DNA from: Thiosymbion sp942492625
GTDB taxonomy: Bacteria > Pseudomonadota > Gammaproteobacteria > Chromatiales > Chromatiaceae
NCBI GenBank assembly: GCA_942492625.1
Contig: CALOFM010000048.1
Coordinates: 1-64,000, forward strand
Direction: 5' to 3'
Length of the DNA stretch: 64,000 bases
The position numbers and the translations under genes were made by a program. Below the pieces are notes generated by a model that searched no databases, had not been told where the DNA came from, and was given only the letters and a program-made list of their open reading frames with translations. How positions within the stretch are numbered: the first letter of the stretch is position 1; the number at the start of each line of letters is the position of its first letter. Shown here piece after piece: positions 44,202-54,165 of the stretch.

Positions 44202-47200
44202 ATGCCGATGACCAGGTCCCAAAGAATCCCCGCCGCGAGACTGCTCGACCCGCTGCTTCTCGTTGCAACCTTGCTCTATCTGCTGTCAGCTCGATGCGCC
44301 TATTGTCAGGATTACCCGGTGGAGGAATCAGCGCCGGACTCCGTCAGCCAGGAGATCCTGGAAACCAAGATCAAGGAAGTCGAGTCCACCACCGATATGA
44401 AGGAGGAGGCCAAGACCAAGCTGATCGAGCTCTACCGCAGGGCGCTGAGCAACCTGCAAACAGCGAGCTCCAACCGGGCAGCCGCGCACGGCTTCCGGCA
44501 GGCCAAGGAGACGGCACCGGCAGAGCTCCAAGCCCTGCGCAAAGAAGCCGATGAAGCCAGCGCCACGGCCCCGGAAGACACACTGGAAGCTGACCTCTCC
44601 ACGCCGCTGCGCGAACTGGAACGGCTTCTTGAAAAAGAAAAGGCCGATTTCGCGGCAGTTGACGCGCAGCGAGCGGAGCTGAACAAGCGCCTGGACCAGG
44701 AAGCGGACCGGCCTGCACTGATTCAGCGGCGGCTCACCGAGGCGAAGGAGGAGCAGGCGGACGTCGCCGCCCGGTTGAAGCTGCCCACTCGTGAGGACGA
44801 GGGCCCGGTCACTGACGAGGCCAGGCGCTGGGCACTGGAAACCATATACGAGACGCTGAGCACCGAGATCGACATGCTGGATCAGGAGCTCCTGAGCCAA
44901 CCCATGCGGGTGGACCTGATGAAGGCTCAAAGGGACAAGGCCGCCGCCAGCGTGGACTGGGTCGGTACGCGCGTGAAGATCCTGGAAGACCTGGTCAACA
45001 CCAGGCGGAAGGCGGAGGCGGAAAAGTCCAAGGTCCGGGCCGAACAGACCCGGCGGGCGGCGGAGGGTAAGCACCCCCTGGTGATCCGTATTGCGGGGGA
45101 GAATGCCAGGGTTTCCGAGGAGATCGCCGCTACGGCGTCACGACTCGATGAGCTGGGGACTCAGGCGGAGCACATGGTCGATGTGGCGCGCCAGCTCGAG
45201 GAAGACTTCAAGAGCGCGAAGGAGACCATTGCGATCGGCGGCCTGAGCCAGGATTTGGGGCACATGCTGTTCCAGCAAGGCAAGGCTCTACCCGACCAGA
45301 ATACCCTGCGGCGTGAAACCGTGGAACGCGAAGACGAGGCATCCGAAATCGGCCTGCGGCGCCTGCAGCACCGCAGGGACTCCAAGAATCTGCGAGATCT
45401 GGACGCATACGTCGCAACGATCGTGGCCGAGACGGACCTGGACGATGGATCCGATCTGCGTGAACAGATTCGGGAGCTGGCGAAAGAGCGCAGGGACCTG
45501 CTGGACCAAGGGGTCTCATACGACGACTTCCACTTGCGCAAGCTCGCCGAGCTGGATACCGCTCAACAGCGTCTGCTGCAGGTGATCAACGAATACGAAA
45601 GCTTCCTGAACGAGCACATGTTATGGGTCCGCAGCACGTCCCCCGCCCACCTGCAGGAGCTGGGCGCCCTGCCCGAGCAGGCATGGAGGCTGATCTCGCC
45701 CACCGGCTGGATCGAGGTCGCTCAGGCACTCGCCTACCAGGCCACGCATTCGCCGGCTTATGCGCTGCTCGCACTGGCGCTCGGCGCCCTGCTGTGGCAA
45801 CGAAAGCGCATGATCACGAAGATTCTGTCCATTTCAGACAAGCTTGGCAAACCCACCACGGACAGCTTTTTCTTGACCTTCCAAGCTGGATTGCTGACTG
45901 CAATCGTGGCCGGCACCTGGCCAATGCTGATGGCCGTAACCGGTTGGCAGCTCAAGATCACACTCCAAGGAACGGACTTCTCGACCGCGGTAGGCGAGGC
46001 GCTTCTCGCGGTCGCGGCACAGTTCTACTACCTGCGGGGATTTCGCATGGTCTGCATTCCCAACGGGCTGGCGTCAGCGCACTTCCGGTGGCCCGAGTCG
46101 AGCCTCAAGTCGCTGCGCAAAGAGCTGGACCGGCTCTCCTGGGTATTCGTGCCCTCGGCCATAGTAACCGTCACCGCTCTCTTCCTGGACCCCCTCAACT
46201 TCGGCTGGGCAATCGGGCGTACCTCCTTTTTGATAATGGTTGCATCCTTGAGCTTCGGCTTCTACCGCATGCTGAATGTCAGCTCCGAGGTGCTGAAAGG
46301 ATATCTGCGCCACCAAGAAAAGCAGACCTTCCGGCGCCTGCACCGGCTCTGGTACCCGCTGCTGGTCGCCGCTCCCCTGGCGCTCGGCGTATTGTCCCTG
46401 ATGGGATATAGCTACACTGCGGGCACCCTGCTCCGGCTTCTGTTGGATACCACTTGGCTGGCGATAGAGCTTATTTTGCTCTTCGCCTTGGCGGTGCGTT
46501 GGTCGTTGGTAACGCGCCGCCGCCTCGTCTACGAGGCGGCGATGGAGCGGCGGCAAAAGAGCCTGGAGGAGAAGGAGGGGCACGATAAGACGCGCGCCGG
46601 AGACGAGACCGTCCAAACAGACTTCGACGAGCCGGAGGTGGATCTGACGGCCCTGAGCGACGCCAGCCGCAAGCTGCTCGGCTTCGCCATACTCTTCTAC
46701 GGCTTCTTCGGGCTTTGGCTGATCTGGTCTGACGTCTTTCCCGCCTTTCGCATCTTCGATGAAATCACCCTCTGGCATCACACGGTCTCCGTCGACGGAG
46801 AAGATCAGGTCCAGCCCATCACCCTGGCCGACCTGGGCCTGGCGCTAATCTATCTGACCGGGACATTCATCCTGGCCAAGCAGCTGCCCGCGATTCTGGA
46901 GATCATCCTCCTGGAGCGCTTCGACATGCCTTCGGGCAATCGCTATACCGTCACCACGCTGACCACCTACGCCATCTTCACCCTCGGCGTTGTTCTCGTT
47001 TTCAACACCATCGGTGCCGACTGGTCCCAGCTTCAATGGCTGATTGCGGCCCTCGGCGTGGGCATCGGCTTCGGCCTGCAAGAGATCGTGGCCAACTTCA
47101 TCAGCGGCATCATCATCCTGTTCGAGCGCCCGGTCCGGGTGGGCGACGTGGTCACCGTGGGCGACACGGACGGCGTGGTTACACGCATCCGCATCCGTGC

Positions 47201-47669
47201 CACCACCATCCGCAACTGGGACGGAAAGGAATTGCTGGTGCCGAACAAGGAGTTCATCACCGGCCGCCTGCTCAACTGGTCGCTGTCGGACCAGACAACC
47301 CGGATCCTGGTCTCTGTCGGCATCGCGTATGGCTCCGATGTCCGCGAGGCCATGCGCCTCCTTGTGGAGACCGCCGAGGAGAACAAAAACGTTCTGGATG
47401 ATCCGGCCCCTTCGGTAATCTTCGAGGCTTTCGGGGACAATGCGCTGACCATGGTCCTGCGCTGCTTCATCGATTCAGTCGACCTTCGCTTTCCCACCAT
47501 GAGCGCCCTCAACCAGGCCATTAACGAGAAGTTCAACGTGGCCGGCATTTCCATTGCCTTCCCTCAGAGAGACCTGCATCTCGACACCCCGCGGCCCTTG
47601 CAGGTGGAGCTGCGGCATGCCGGCAAGGCTTCGCCGGAAGGAGATGCCGGAGAGCAGGATAAGGCCTAA
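44202..47669 (+). CDS. mscK: MscK/KefA-type mechanosensitive channel
   Basis: 1,155 residues. Signal peptide (LLDPLLLVATLLYLLSARCA); a long periplasmic coiled-coil MscS_porin region (about 40-500); then about eleven transmembrane helices. The last ones form the MscS pore and cytoplasmic domain (LIAALGVGIGFGLQEIVANF, RPVRVGDVVTVGDTDGVVTR, IRATTIRNWDGKELLVPNKE). This is the full MscK architecture, releasing solutes on osmotic downshock. E. coli MscK is 1,120 residues, so the length fits. The beta-glucan genes on the other strand 1.7 kb away also belong to osmotic adaptation. Confidence 0.94.
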   Translation: MPMTRSQRIPAARLLDPLLLVATLLYLLSARCAYCQDYPVEESAPDSVSQEILETKIKEVESTTDMKEEAKTKLIELYRRALSNLQTASSNRAAAHGFRQAKETAPAELQALRKEADEASATAPEDTLEADLSTPLRELERLLEKEKADFAAVDAQRAELNKRLDQEADRPALIQRRLTEAKEEQADVAARLKLPTREDEGPVTDEARRWALETIYETLSTEIDMLDQELLSQPMRVDLMKAQRDKAAASVDWVGTRVKILEDLVNTRRKAEAEKSKVRAEQTRRAAEGKHPLVIRIAGENARVSEEIAATASRLDELGTQAEHMVDVARQLEEDFKSAKETIAIGGLSQDLGHMLFQQGKALPDQNTLRRETVEREDEASEIGLRRLQHRRDSKNLRDLDAYVATIVAETDLDDGSDLREQIRELAKERRDLLDQGVSYDDFHLRKLAELDTAQQRLLQVINEYESFLNEHMLWVRSTSPAHLQELGALPEQAWRLISPTGWIEVAQALAYQATHSPAYALLALALGALLWQRKRMITKILSISDKLGKPTTDSFFLTFQAGLLTAIVAGTWPMLMAVTGWQLKITLQGTDFSTAVGEALLAVAAQFYYLRGFRMVCIPNGLASAHFRWPESSLKSLRKELDRLSWVFVPSAIVTVTALFLDPLNFGWAIGRTSFLIMVASLSFGFYRMLNVSSEVLKGYLRHQEKQTFRRLHRLWYPLLVAAPLALGVLSLMGYSYTAGTLLRLLLDTTWLAIELILLFALAVRWSLVTRRRLVYEAAMERRQKSLEEKEGHDKTRAGDETVQTDFDEPEVDLTALSDASRKLLGFAILFYGFFGLWLIWSDVFPAFRIFDEITLWHHTVSVDGEDQVQPITLADLGLALIYLTGTFILAKQLPAILEIILLERFDMPSGNRYTVTTLTTYAIFTLGVVLVFNTIGADWSQLQWLIAALGVGIGFGLQEIVANFISGIIILFERPVRVGDVVTVGDTDGVVTRIRIRATTIRNWDGKELLVPNKEFITGRLLNWSLSDQTTRILVSVGIAYGSDVREAMRLLVETAEENKNVLDDPAPSVIFEAFGDNALTMVLRCFIDSVDLRFPTMSALNQAINEKFNVAGISIAFPQRDLHLDTPRPLQVELRHAGKASPEGDAGEQDKA

Positions 47670-47948
47670 CCGTGGGTCGGGTTAGGAGCAAGCAACGGCC
47701 TGACGCGGGGGCACGAAGCGCGCGTGCCTTAACCCGACGCTCTCCTATCGAATCCTGCCGACAACCGGCGGCGAGATTCGCGGTGACGATAACACCGTGG
47801 CATTCCTCGGCGGCTACGACCGCGAGGGGGCGCCTCTTTTTTGCTGTCGAAAACAGGCTAGGACAACTAACCTGAAGTTCCCTTCAGCGGCACGAGCTAA
47901 CTGACTGACTTCACGTTGTTTTTCTAAAGTCGCGGCGTACGCGTCTGG
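47665..47948. other. intergenic interval with hairpin at the end of mscK
   Basis: CCTAACC (47665-47671) pairs with GGTTAGG (47680-47686) across the mscK stop codon; no T run follows. The rest contains no gene that I can support. Confidence 0.4.
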
Positions 47949-48500
47949 CTACACGCGGATCGTCTTGAGCAGATCGAGTGCGGCCGGTTGTCTGGGATTG
48001 GGCCTGGTGTCGAGCTCGAAGGTCTCCTCGGAATCGTTGGCGTTTTTGCGTCGGTAAGTATTACGAACGATGGTCGACAATTCGTTGAGCAGGGTCCGGA
48101 AGCTGTGTGCCGGGGAGCCGTGTTCGAGGACTTTCGTCGCCGCTTTTTCGAGCGCACCCTCGGAGCGGGTCGCCGGGTCCACCGGGTCGCGAAGAGCCCG
48201 GCGTTGCTGATCCTCCTCGGCCACCTTTTGCGCATCTATGTGGAAGTCGAAGCGCCCGGTCTCGATGTCGAGCACGAAGTGCTTGGATATTTTGTGCTTG
48301 TTGACGACCTTGCCCACACACGCACACCGATCCTATCGCGTTCCTTCAGACGCCCATTGGTCACCATTTGTCGCACCTTCTCCAGCTCTGCGGTGGTGGC
48401 GCCGAGTAGGGATTGGCGCTTGGCCAGGCGCTGCTCGATGGCCCCCTGGCGCTCCAGCAGCCAATCCATGGCAGCATACAACTGAACACATCGCGAATGG
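47949..48500 (-). pseudogene. IS1634-family transposase gene, deleted remnant
   Basis: Two adjoining frames keep three pieces of an IS1634-like transposase: AMDWLLERQGAIEQRLAKRQ; then KVVNKHKISKHFVLDIETGR; then the characteristic C-terminus DPVDPATRS, HSFRTLLNELSTIVRNTYRR and RPNPRQPAALDLLKTIRV (stop at 47949). The DDE core and most of the middle are missing and the frame is shifted near 48320. Inactive. Confidence 0.72.
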
Positions 48501-48520
48501 CATGCGCCTGCTGCGCCTGC

Positions 48521-48559
48521 GAGAGCGAGAGCGAGAGCGAGAGCGAGAGCGAGAGCGAG
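48521..48559. repeat. hexanucleotide tandem repeat (GAGAGC)6-7
   Basis: GAGAGC is repeated about 6.5 times without interruption at the 5' edge of the IS1634 remnant. It would read Ser-Glu repeats on plus and Ala-Leu repeats on minus. It is not inside a recognisable functional gene. Confidence 0.9.
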
Positions 48560-48814
48560 GACAGATTGGCGATCGTGCGCTTGAACCATCACAAATCGCG
48601 TCATGCTTGCCTCGTTTTCTCTAGCCCCTTGGACTTATTTCCTGCCAGGAGTTTTCACGCAGCCTAGGCCATAAGCGGACCAGAACAAAATCATAGGTAT
48701 AAGGGCCTGAGGCTCCTATCATTTCAGCAAACATAGACTAAAGTTGCTTCTGATGAAACCGCATAAGGTGCCTCGTTTGCACGATGCCGTTTCCAATCAT
48801 TGTTGGGGCAACAG

Positions 48815-49291
48815 ATGAATGACGCACGCTTAAAATTGCTACAAGATACGCCGATTTTCGGAGGAGTCAGAGAAGACGTTCTTGAGTTCATTATGGAGGG
48901 CGCCATCCATATTCCGCTTTCAGAGGGAGATTTTCTCTTCGTCGAAAATGCTCCCGGGAACTCTATGTACCTCCTCGAACAAGGGCGCGTAGCAATACTG
49001 AAGCTTTGGAACAATAGCTATTATAGGCTCAGTATCCTCAACGCGGGGGATTGCATAGGCGAGATGTCTCTAATCGACTTAGGGCGACGCAGCGCCTCGG
49101 TATTGGCGATGACTGATTGTAAAGCGGTCGAATTGACAAACGCTACCCTTTTCAAGGTGTACGAGAGAGATCTTGAACAGTTCACGCTAATCCAAATGAA
49201 CATGAGTCGAGAATTGAGTCGTCGCTTGCGCTCGGCTAACGACACGTTGTTTCAAGAACTTATGAAAAGTGAGAAGATTGCCAAGCACTGA
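48815..49291 (+). CDS. cyclic-nucleotide-binding (Crp-type effector domain) protein
   Basis: 158 residues from ATG 48815 (MNDARLKLLQDTPIFGGVRE). A single cNMP-binding fold: HIPLSEGDFLFVENAPGNSM, LLEQGRVAIL and the phosphate-binding cassette GDCIGEMSLIDLGRRSASVL (E and R in the cAMP-contact positions). A C-terminal helix follows, but there is no helix-turn-helix, so it is not a DNA-binding regulator by itself. It faces the glucan-synthase gene 3' end and probably acts as a sensor partner. Lower GC than its neighbours. Confidence 0.85.
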   Translation: MNDARLKLLQDTPIFGGVREDVLEFIMEGAIHIPLSEGDFLFVENAPGNSMYLLEQGRVAILKLWNNSYYRLSILNAGDCIGEMSLIDLGRRSASVLAMTDCKAVELTNATLFKVYERDLEQFTLIQMNMSRELSRRLRSANDTLFQELMKSEKIAKH

Positions 49292-49331
49292 GAGAAAAGT
49301 CGGGCTCGGTTTGTGAAGATGGAAGCAGTTT

Positions 49332-51980
49332 TCACCGTGTCCGGCGCGTCGGTTGATCGTCCGCGCTGCCGCCATAGGGGGCGCTGCTGCCGCGCATTTC
49401 CTCCATGGGTCCAACCAGACCGGCCGGCAGCGAGGGTGACGCGCTGATCAGTGAGACCAGCACTGCCGCCAGATATGGCACGGACTGCACGAACAGGACC
49501 AGGGCCCAGATCCTCACGTCGAGCATGTAGGCATCGTCGCGTTGGAGAACGCACACCCCTGCCAAAATTAGTGCAACAGTGAGCAGCGTCTCCTCCCGCA
49601 CGTCCGCCACGGCGCGGATCAGGGCGGGTGCCCCGGCCATCTTCGGCGTGCGGAAGAAGCCGAGTTTGCGGGTTACAAAGCCCTTCCATACCGCGCGGGC
49701 GACGGTGTGGGACAAGGCAAGACCAGCGACCCCGGCGGCCAGGCTTTGGCGAAAGGTGGCGGTGACCCGGTGTCGGTAGAGCACGAAGCTCTTGGTTACC
49801 TTGAAGACGAATAAGACCAACGGGATGACCGCGATCGTCACTAGCGGCGGCGTGAAGTCTGCGGGAAACAGCACCATCCCGACCGACCAGGCAAGGGCCG
49901 CCACATTGAAAACCAGATTGAGCCCGTCGGCGAACCATGGCAGCCAACCCGCGACGAAATGGTAGCGCTGACCTAGAGTGAGCCGGGTAGGTTCCAGGCC
50001 GAGCAGCTGCATGAGGTGGGCGCGCATGATCAGGACCGCACCATAGGCCCAACGGAAGCGCTGCTTCTGGAAGTCGGCAAAGGTGTCCGGCATCAGGCCG
50101 CGACCGTAAGTCGTGGGGATATATAGAGCCTTGTGTCCCGCCTCGAACAAGCGCAGTCCGAGCTCGGCGTCCTCCGTGATGCACCACTGCGCCCAGCCGC
50201 CGACGGCCTCCAAGGTCGCGCGCCGGACCATGGTCATGGTGCCGTGCTGGATGATGGCGTTGCGCTCGTTGCGGGTCACCATGCCGATGTGAAAAAAGCC
50301 GCAGTACTCGGCGAGACACATGGCCTTGAATGCGTTCTCGCCGCCGTCGCGATAATCCTGTGGGGCCTGGACAATGGCGACCTCCGAACTGGCAAAGGCC
50401 GGCACCAGGTCCCTGAGCCAGGTTGGGCGTACCAGGTAGTCGGCGTCGATAACGGCGACCACGTCTGTCTCCGGCGCGGCCTCGGGCAGGGCGAAGTTGA
50501 GGGCGCCGGCTTTGAAGCCGGAAAGCGGGTCGACATGGAAGAATCGGAAGCGCTCCCCGAGCTCAACGCAATGGGACTGAACCGGACGCCAGGTATCCGG
50601 GTCCTTGGTGTTGTTGTCCACGACCAAGACCTCGAATCGCGGATAGTCGAGCGCCGCCAGGGCGTTCAGAGTCGCGATCAGCAGCGCCGGTGGCTCGTTA
50701 TAGGCCGGGACATGAACCGAGACGAAGGGCAGTTCCTCGTCGGGAACCGCGCGCAGCGGAAAGGGCCGCCGCCACTTCACCAGCCACAAGGACTCCGCCC
50801 ACTCGTGGGCTTCGGCGATCAGCAGTACGACGATCCCGATAACGCCGAGCAGCAGCACGATCCCGACGGTGACGGTGGGCAGGGTCATGTACTGGCGCGT
50901 ATAGTCGTAGACGATCCACACCGCCGCCGTCGCGATCAGATAGATGACTATGGCCAGGAACCCCTTGCCGCCCGAGCTGAGAGTTGCGCTGTCGCGATAT
51001 AGCAGCACCAGCATGATGACCGCCAAGACGACGGACAGCGCCGCCAACTCGCGCCAATGGGGGATGCGTACCACTGGCGACGTAAAGGCGAATTTCGGCT
51101 CGCGCGCCGTATCGTAGACCCCCCAGTAGGAACCTATGGCGCCCTCGGTCCGGCTCTTCCAGGGCTGATCGAATGCCTCCATGAGGTAGTAAACATAGCG
51201 CTCTTTCTCCGCGCGATTGAGAAACCGCCGCAGGAACCGCGTCTGGTTACTCAGGGATGCCTCGGCCCCCATGCGCGTACGCCCGTTGCTCGGCCAGCCG
51301 ACCTCCGCAATGACGATCTGCTTGTCCGGAAAGGCCTTCTTGAGCTGCTCATGACGCATAGCCACGTAATCCACGGCGGCGTCGACCGGGATGCCCTCCC
51401 AGTAGGGCAGTATGTGGGCCGCGATGAAGTCGACGTGCTCGCCAAGCTCCGGGTGATCGATCCACACGTGCCAGGGTTCCGCCGTGCTTACCGGCGCCCA
51501 AACTCGCGATTTGACGCGCTTGATGTAGCCGATGAGCTGCTCGACGGTGATCTCCTCGCGCAGCAGCGCTTCGTTGCCGACGATCACCCGCACCACTTTG
51601 CTGGGCGTCTTACGGAATACCTCGACGAGGCGCTCGACCTCTTCGTTATTGTTTTCGAGCCGGTTGTCCAACCATGCCCCTAAAGCGACGTTGAGTCCGT
51701 GCCCTGCGGCCAGCTGCGGCACCTCGGCGAGGGTCTGGGCGACGCTGTAGGTACGCACCGCGTGGGTCTCGTCCTGGAGCAGTGCGAGGTCCTCGTCGAT
51801 CTCGGAGATGGTCGGATAGATGCCCTCGACGGGGTCGTCGTCGTCCCGCATGGGCTGGAAGGAGAAGCCCTGTACCCGTGAGGGCCAGGGCGGCTCGTCG
51901 GAAGGAAGGTTGAGAAGTCCCCACAGGGTGACGGTGAGGACGGCAATAAGGACCGAAAAGAGTATGCTTGCGCGGTTCAT
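49332..51980 (-). CDS. GH17-GT2 fusion, NdvB-like beta-1,3(1,6)-glucan synthase
   Basis: 882 residues from ATG 51978-51980 (MNRASILFSVLIAVLTVTLW). A signal anchor leads to a GH17 glucanosyltransferase-like domain (about 40-300: GFSFQPMRDDDDPVEGIYPT, VIVGNEALLREEITVEQL, IVIAEVGWPSNG, keeping both catalytic Glu motifs). Transmembrane helices and a GT2 domain follow (FVSVHVPAYNEPPALLIATL, DADYLVRPTWLRDL, ITEDAELGLRLFEAGHKALY, then QKQRFRWAYG, the processive QxxRW motif). More helices follow. The same architecture makes cyclic beta-glucans in Bradyrhizobium NdvB and related Pseudomonas proteins. Start of a unit read from the LtaS-like gene. Confidence 0.9.
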   Translation of the reverse strand: MNRASILFSVLIAVLTVTLWGLLNLPSDEPPWPSRVQGFSFQPMRDDDDPVEGIYPTISEIDEDLALLQDETHAVRTYSVAQTLAEVPQLAAGHGLNVALGAWLDNRLENNNEEVERLVEVFRKTPSKVVRVIVGNEALLREEITVEQLIGYIKRVKSRVWAPVSTAEPWHVWIDHPELGEHVDFIAAHILPYWEGIPVDAAVDYVAMRHEQLKKAFPDKQIVIAEVGWPSNGRTRMGAEASLSNQTRFLRRFLNRAEKERYVYYLMEAFDQPWKSRTEGAIGSYWGVYDTAREPKFAFTSPVVRIPHWRELAALSVVLAVIMLVLLYRDSATLSSGGKGFLAIVIYLIATAAVWIVYDYTRQYMTLPTVTVGIVLLLGVIGIVVLLIAEAHEWAESLWLVKWRRPFPLRAVPDEELPFVSVHVPAYNEPPALLIATLNALAALDYPRFEVLVVDNNTKDPDTWRPVQSHCVELGERFRFFHVDPLSGFKAGALNFALPEAAPETDVVAVIDADYLVRPTWLRDLVPAFASSEVAIVQAPQDYRDGGENAFKAMCLAEYCGFFHIGMVTRNERNAIIQHGTMTMVRRATLEAVGGWAQWCITEDAELGLRLFEAGHKALYIPTTYGRGLMPDTFADFQKQRFRWAYGAVLIMRAHLMQLLGLEPTRLTLGQRYHFVAGWLPWFADGLNLVFNVAALAWSVGMVLFPADFTPPLVTIAVIPLVLFVFKVTKSFVLYRHRVTATFRQSLAAGVAGLALSHTVARAVWKGFVTRKLGFFRTPKMAGAPALIRAVADVREETLLTVALILAGVCVLQRDDAYMLDVRIWALVLFVQSVPYLAAVLVSLISASPSLPAGLVGPMEEMRGSSAPYGGSADDQPTRRTR

Positions 51981-52031
51981 GACTGCTGTCGGGCGCGGAT
52001 GCTGTCGCATTCCCGACCGCGTGTGCGGTAC

Positions 52032-53867
52032 TCAGATTCCAGGCTCGAGCTTCCCTGGCAGTCGGGCTGCTGCTGTAGCGGGAAAGGGTGCCGACGGCGA
52101 ATCTGGCGCGCGTGGCTTCGCTACACCCGCCCCGAGCGCGATTAGCTGCGTATAGCTGGCAGTCAAGCGCTCAGGATCCCACGCCACACGGTGCTTGCAT
52201 TGCGCTTCCAGGCAGTAGCGTCCGTCGCTGAGGACGTCGAGGATAAAGTCCATAAACTCGTACTGACGGTCGGGCCAGGCGCTTTCGGGTTCCTTCGGCC
52301 CGTCGAAGAACCAGATGTTGTCGCTGTACTCGTTTTCCGCACCGAGTTCGTAGCCGAGCGCCCGGTAGGTAATGGGTCCCGTATCCAGCGGTGGCAAATG
52401 GTCGCTGGTCACGAGAATGAGGCTTTCTGGGTCGATCTGGCGCAAGGCGCGCACATAATCGGCGAGGGCGCCGGTACGGTAATAGAACTGCTGGATGGCG
52501 CGGTAGACCTGCGAACCGGAATCCAAGCCCTCGATCTTGACCGCATCCGGGTGGCGCGAAGTGTCGATCTCGTGGGGCAGGTGACCGTAGACGCCAAGGA
52601 CGTAGTTCAGAATCGGTTGACCGGCGGCGATCTGCTGTTTGACGTAGGAGAGGTTCTGCTCCAGCAGATCGCCGTCGAAAATGTAGCTGTCCGGTATATC
52701 GTACTGCAGGTAGGTGTCCCGGGTCCCCGCGTAGACGGAAGGGAAGTGTACCTCTTGAAAGCCGAGGGACTCGTACGCCCTCTCCGAATTGAAGAAATCC
52801 GGCTTGTAGGACTGAGTGGCGATAGTCCGATAGCCGGCACCCGCGAGCAAGTTTGGCAAGCAGGTCGTCGGCGCACCGCTCATCATGTTGAACTCTGCGG
52901 AGCTATAGAGCTCCAGCGCCGGTGCGCCGCACAATACCTCGAACTCGACCTGGGCCGTACCGCCTCCGAATACGGGCGCGGTGACCACGCGCATGCGCTT
53001 GCGCAAGGTCTCGAACCTGCGCGGTTCCACTGGACTGCGAAAGTCCACCGCGGAAAACCGGGTCGGGTCCAGGAGGGATTCGAGTACCAGGATGTGGACG
53101 TTGCGCTTGGTCGGCAGTGACCGCTGGATCAGACCTGAGTCACGATTCGGGTCGACAAGAATCGGTTGCAGTGACAGCTCGTTGAGCGCCTTCTCCTTGG
53201 TGGCCGCAAAGAGCAGCAGGGAGGCGGTTCGGCCCATTACCGCGGCGGTGTAACGATCCGACCAGTCGATGAGGCTGTACCCGCCGAGCTGCGCCGCATC
53301 CAGGAACCGCGCCGGGGCGAGGTAGGCGGCAGCCGGTGGCGCCGCCGCGATAGCCAGCAGGGCGAGCGGTGCGGCTAGTTCCCTGCCCCGGCGCTTGAGC
53401 TGGTAGGCGAAGACCGTAAGCCACCCGACGGCCACAATGCTCACAACGAGCAACACCCAGGCGGGAGCCACAGCCAGCGCTTCCGGGATCAGCAGCAGGT
53501 CGTCGAGCTTAAATACACTGTGCAGAAGGACGTAATGCACGTCCATGGTCAGATAGATGGCAACGATAGGCGCCCCAGCTATCAAGAAACGCCATGGCCC
53601 GGGCCGCATCAGATAGGCGAGCCCCAGGAAAAGCACCAGAAGATAGGGCACCTCGAACCTGAGCGCGCTCGGATAGTCGGCGATGCCGCCGATATTCCCG
53701 AACGACCAGGAAAGCGCCCAAAGCCCAAGCCCCAGAGCAAGCCCGGCCGCAACCGCCACGGCCGCGGATTTCAGGAGGCCGCGACCGGCCGCTTGCCGCA
53801 TGGGAGCGACATGAGTAGACGCAGGAAGCATCATATGCATCGCACCGGCGTGATTCTCAAAGTGCAT
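52032..53867 (-). CDS. LtaS/OpgB-like phosphoglycerol transferase (alkaline-phosphatase superfamily)
   Basis: 611 residues. Four to five N-terminal transmembrane helices (e.g. AAVAVAAGLALGLGLWALSW) are followed by a periplasmic sulfatase-type domain: NVHILVLESLLDPTRF, FGGGTAQVEFEVLCGAPALE (Thr in the nucleophile position of LtaS enzymes), LNYVLGVYGHLPHE and LILVTSDHLPPLDTG (metal-binding Asp/His). Such enzymes move phosphoglycerol from phosphatidylglycerol to sugar polymers. Its stop is 51 bases from the start of the glucan synthase, so together they probably make and decorate osmoregulated periplasmic glucans. The start is one of several Met codons in the first 22 residues. Confidence 0.85.
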   Translation of the reverse strand: MHFENHAGAMHMMLPASTHVAPMRQAAGRGLLKSAAVAVAAGLALGLGLWALSWSFGNIGGIADYPSALRFEVPYLLVLFLGLAYLMRPGPWRFLIAGAPIVAIYLTMDVHYVLLHSVFKLDDLLLIPEALAVAPAWVLLVVSIVAVGWLTVFAYQLKRRGRELAAPLALLAIAAAPPAAAYLAPARFLDAAQLGGYSLIDWSDRYTAAVMGRTASLLLFAATKEKALNELSLQPILVDPNRDSGLIQRSLPTKRNVHILVLESLLDPTRFSAVDFRSPVEPRRFETLRKRMRVVTAPVFGGGTAQVEFEVLCGAPALELYSSAEFNMMSGAPTTCLPNLLAGAGYRTIATQSYKPDFFNSERAYESLGFQEVHFPSVYAGTRDTYLQYDIPDSYIFDGDLLEQNLSYVKQQIAAGQPILNYVLGVYGHLPHEIDTSRHPDAVKIEGLDSGSQVYRAIQQFYYRTGALADYVRALRQIDPESLILVTSDHLPPLDTGPITYRALGYELGAENEYSDNIWFFDGPKEPESAWPDRQYEFMDFILDVLSDGRYCLEAQCKHRVAWDPERLTASYTQLIALGAGVAKPRAPDSPSAPFPATAAARLPGKLEPGI

Positions 53868-54165
53868 TCGACACCCGGAAGGACTCCGGACATCCCCGGA
53901 GCAATCTCCGGATGTGGCAGGACATCACCGACCAAAAATATTAACAGAATCGACATCATAATGAAACATCGCACGACGACAATCACAGGGCGTAGCGACC
54001 AGCGAGACAAATCGCTTGAAAGCGGTTGCCGGGGTCGTAGCAGGAACCGAGCTTCCTCCCCCGCTATCCCACGAGCACTGAATTCGAGCGTTGATCTTCT
54101 TCGAGAAACAGCGATTGCACCGCCGCCATTGCGGCGGCGACCTTCCTGACGCCAGCACCACGTGA
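53868..54165. other. intergenic interval with GC hairpin
   Basis: GCCGCC-ATT-GCGGCGGC-type hairpin at about 54,119-54,138, 28 bases past the CHAT-gene stop on the minus strand, without a T run. The promoter for the LtaS-like/NdvB-like unit should lie here; the AT-rich AAAAATATTAAC near 53,935 is a possible region. Confidence 0.4.

Noticed and set aside
48521..48559. Phase-variable gene controlled by the hexanucleotide repeat
   Set aside because: A unit of six bases does not change the frame, and the surrounding sequence is a deleted transposase.
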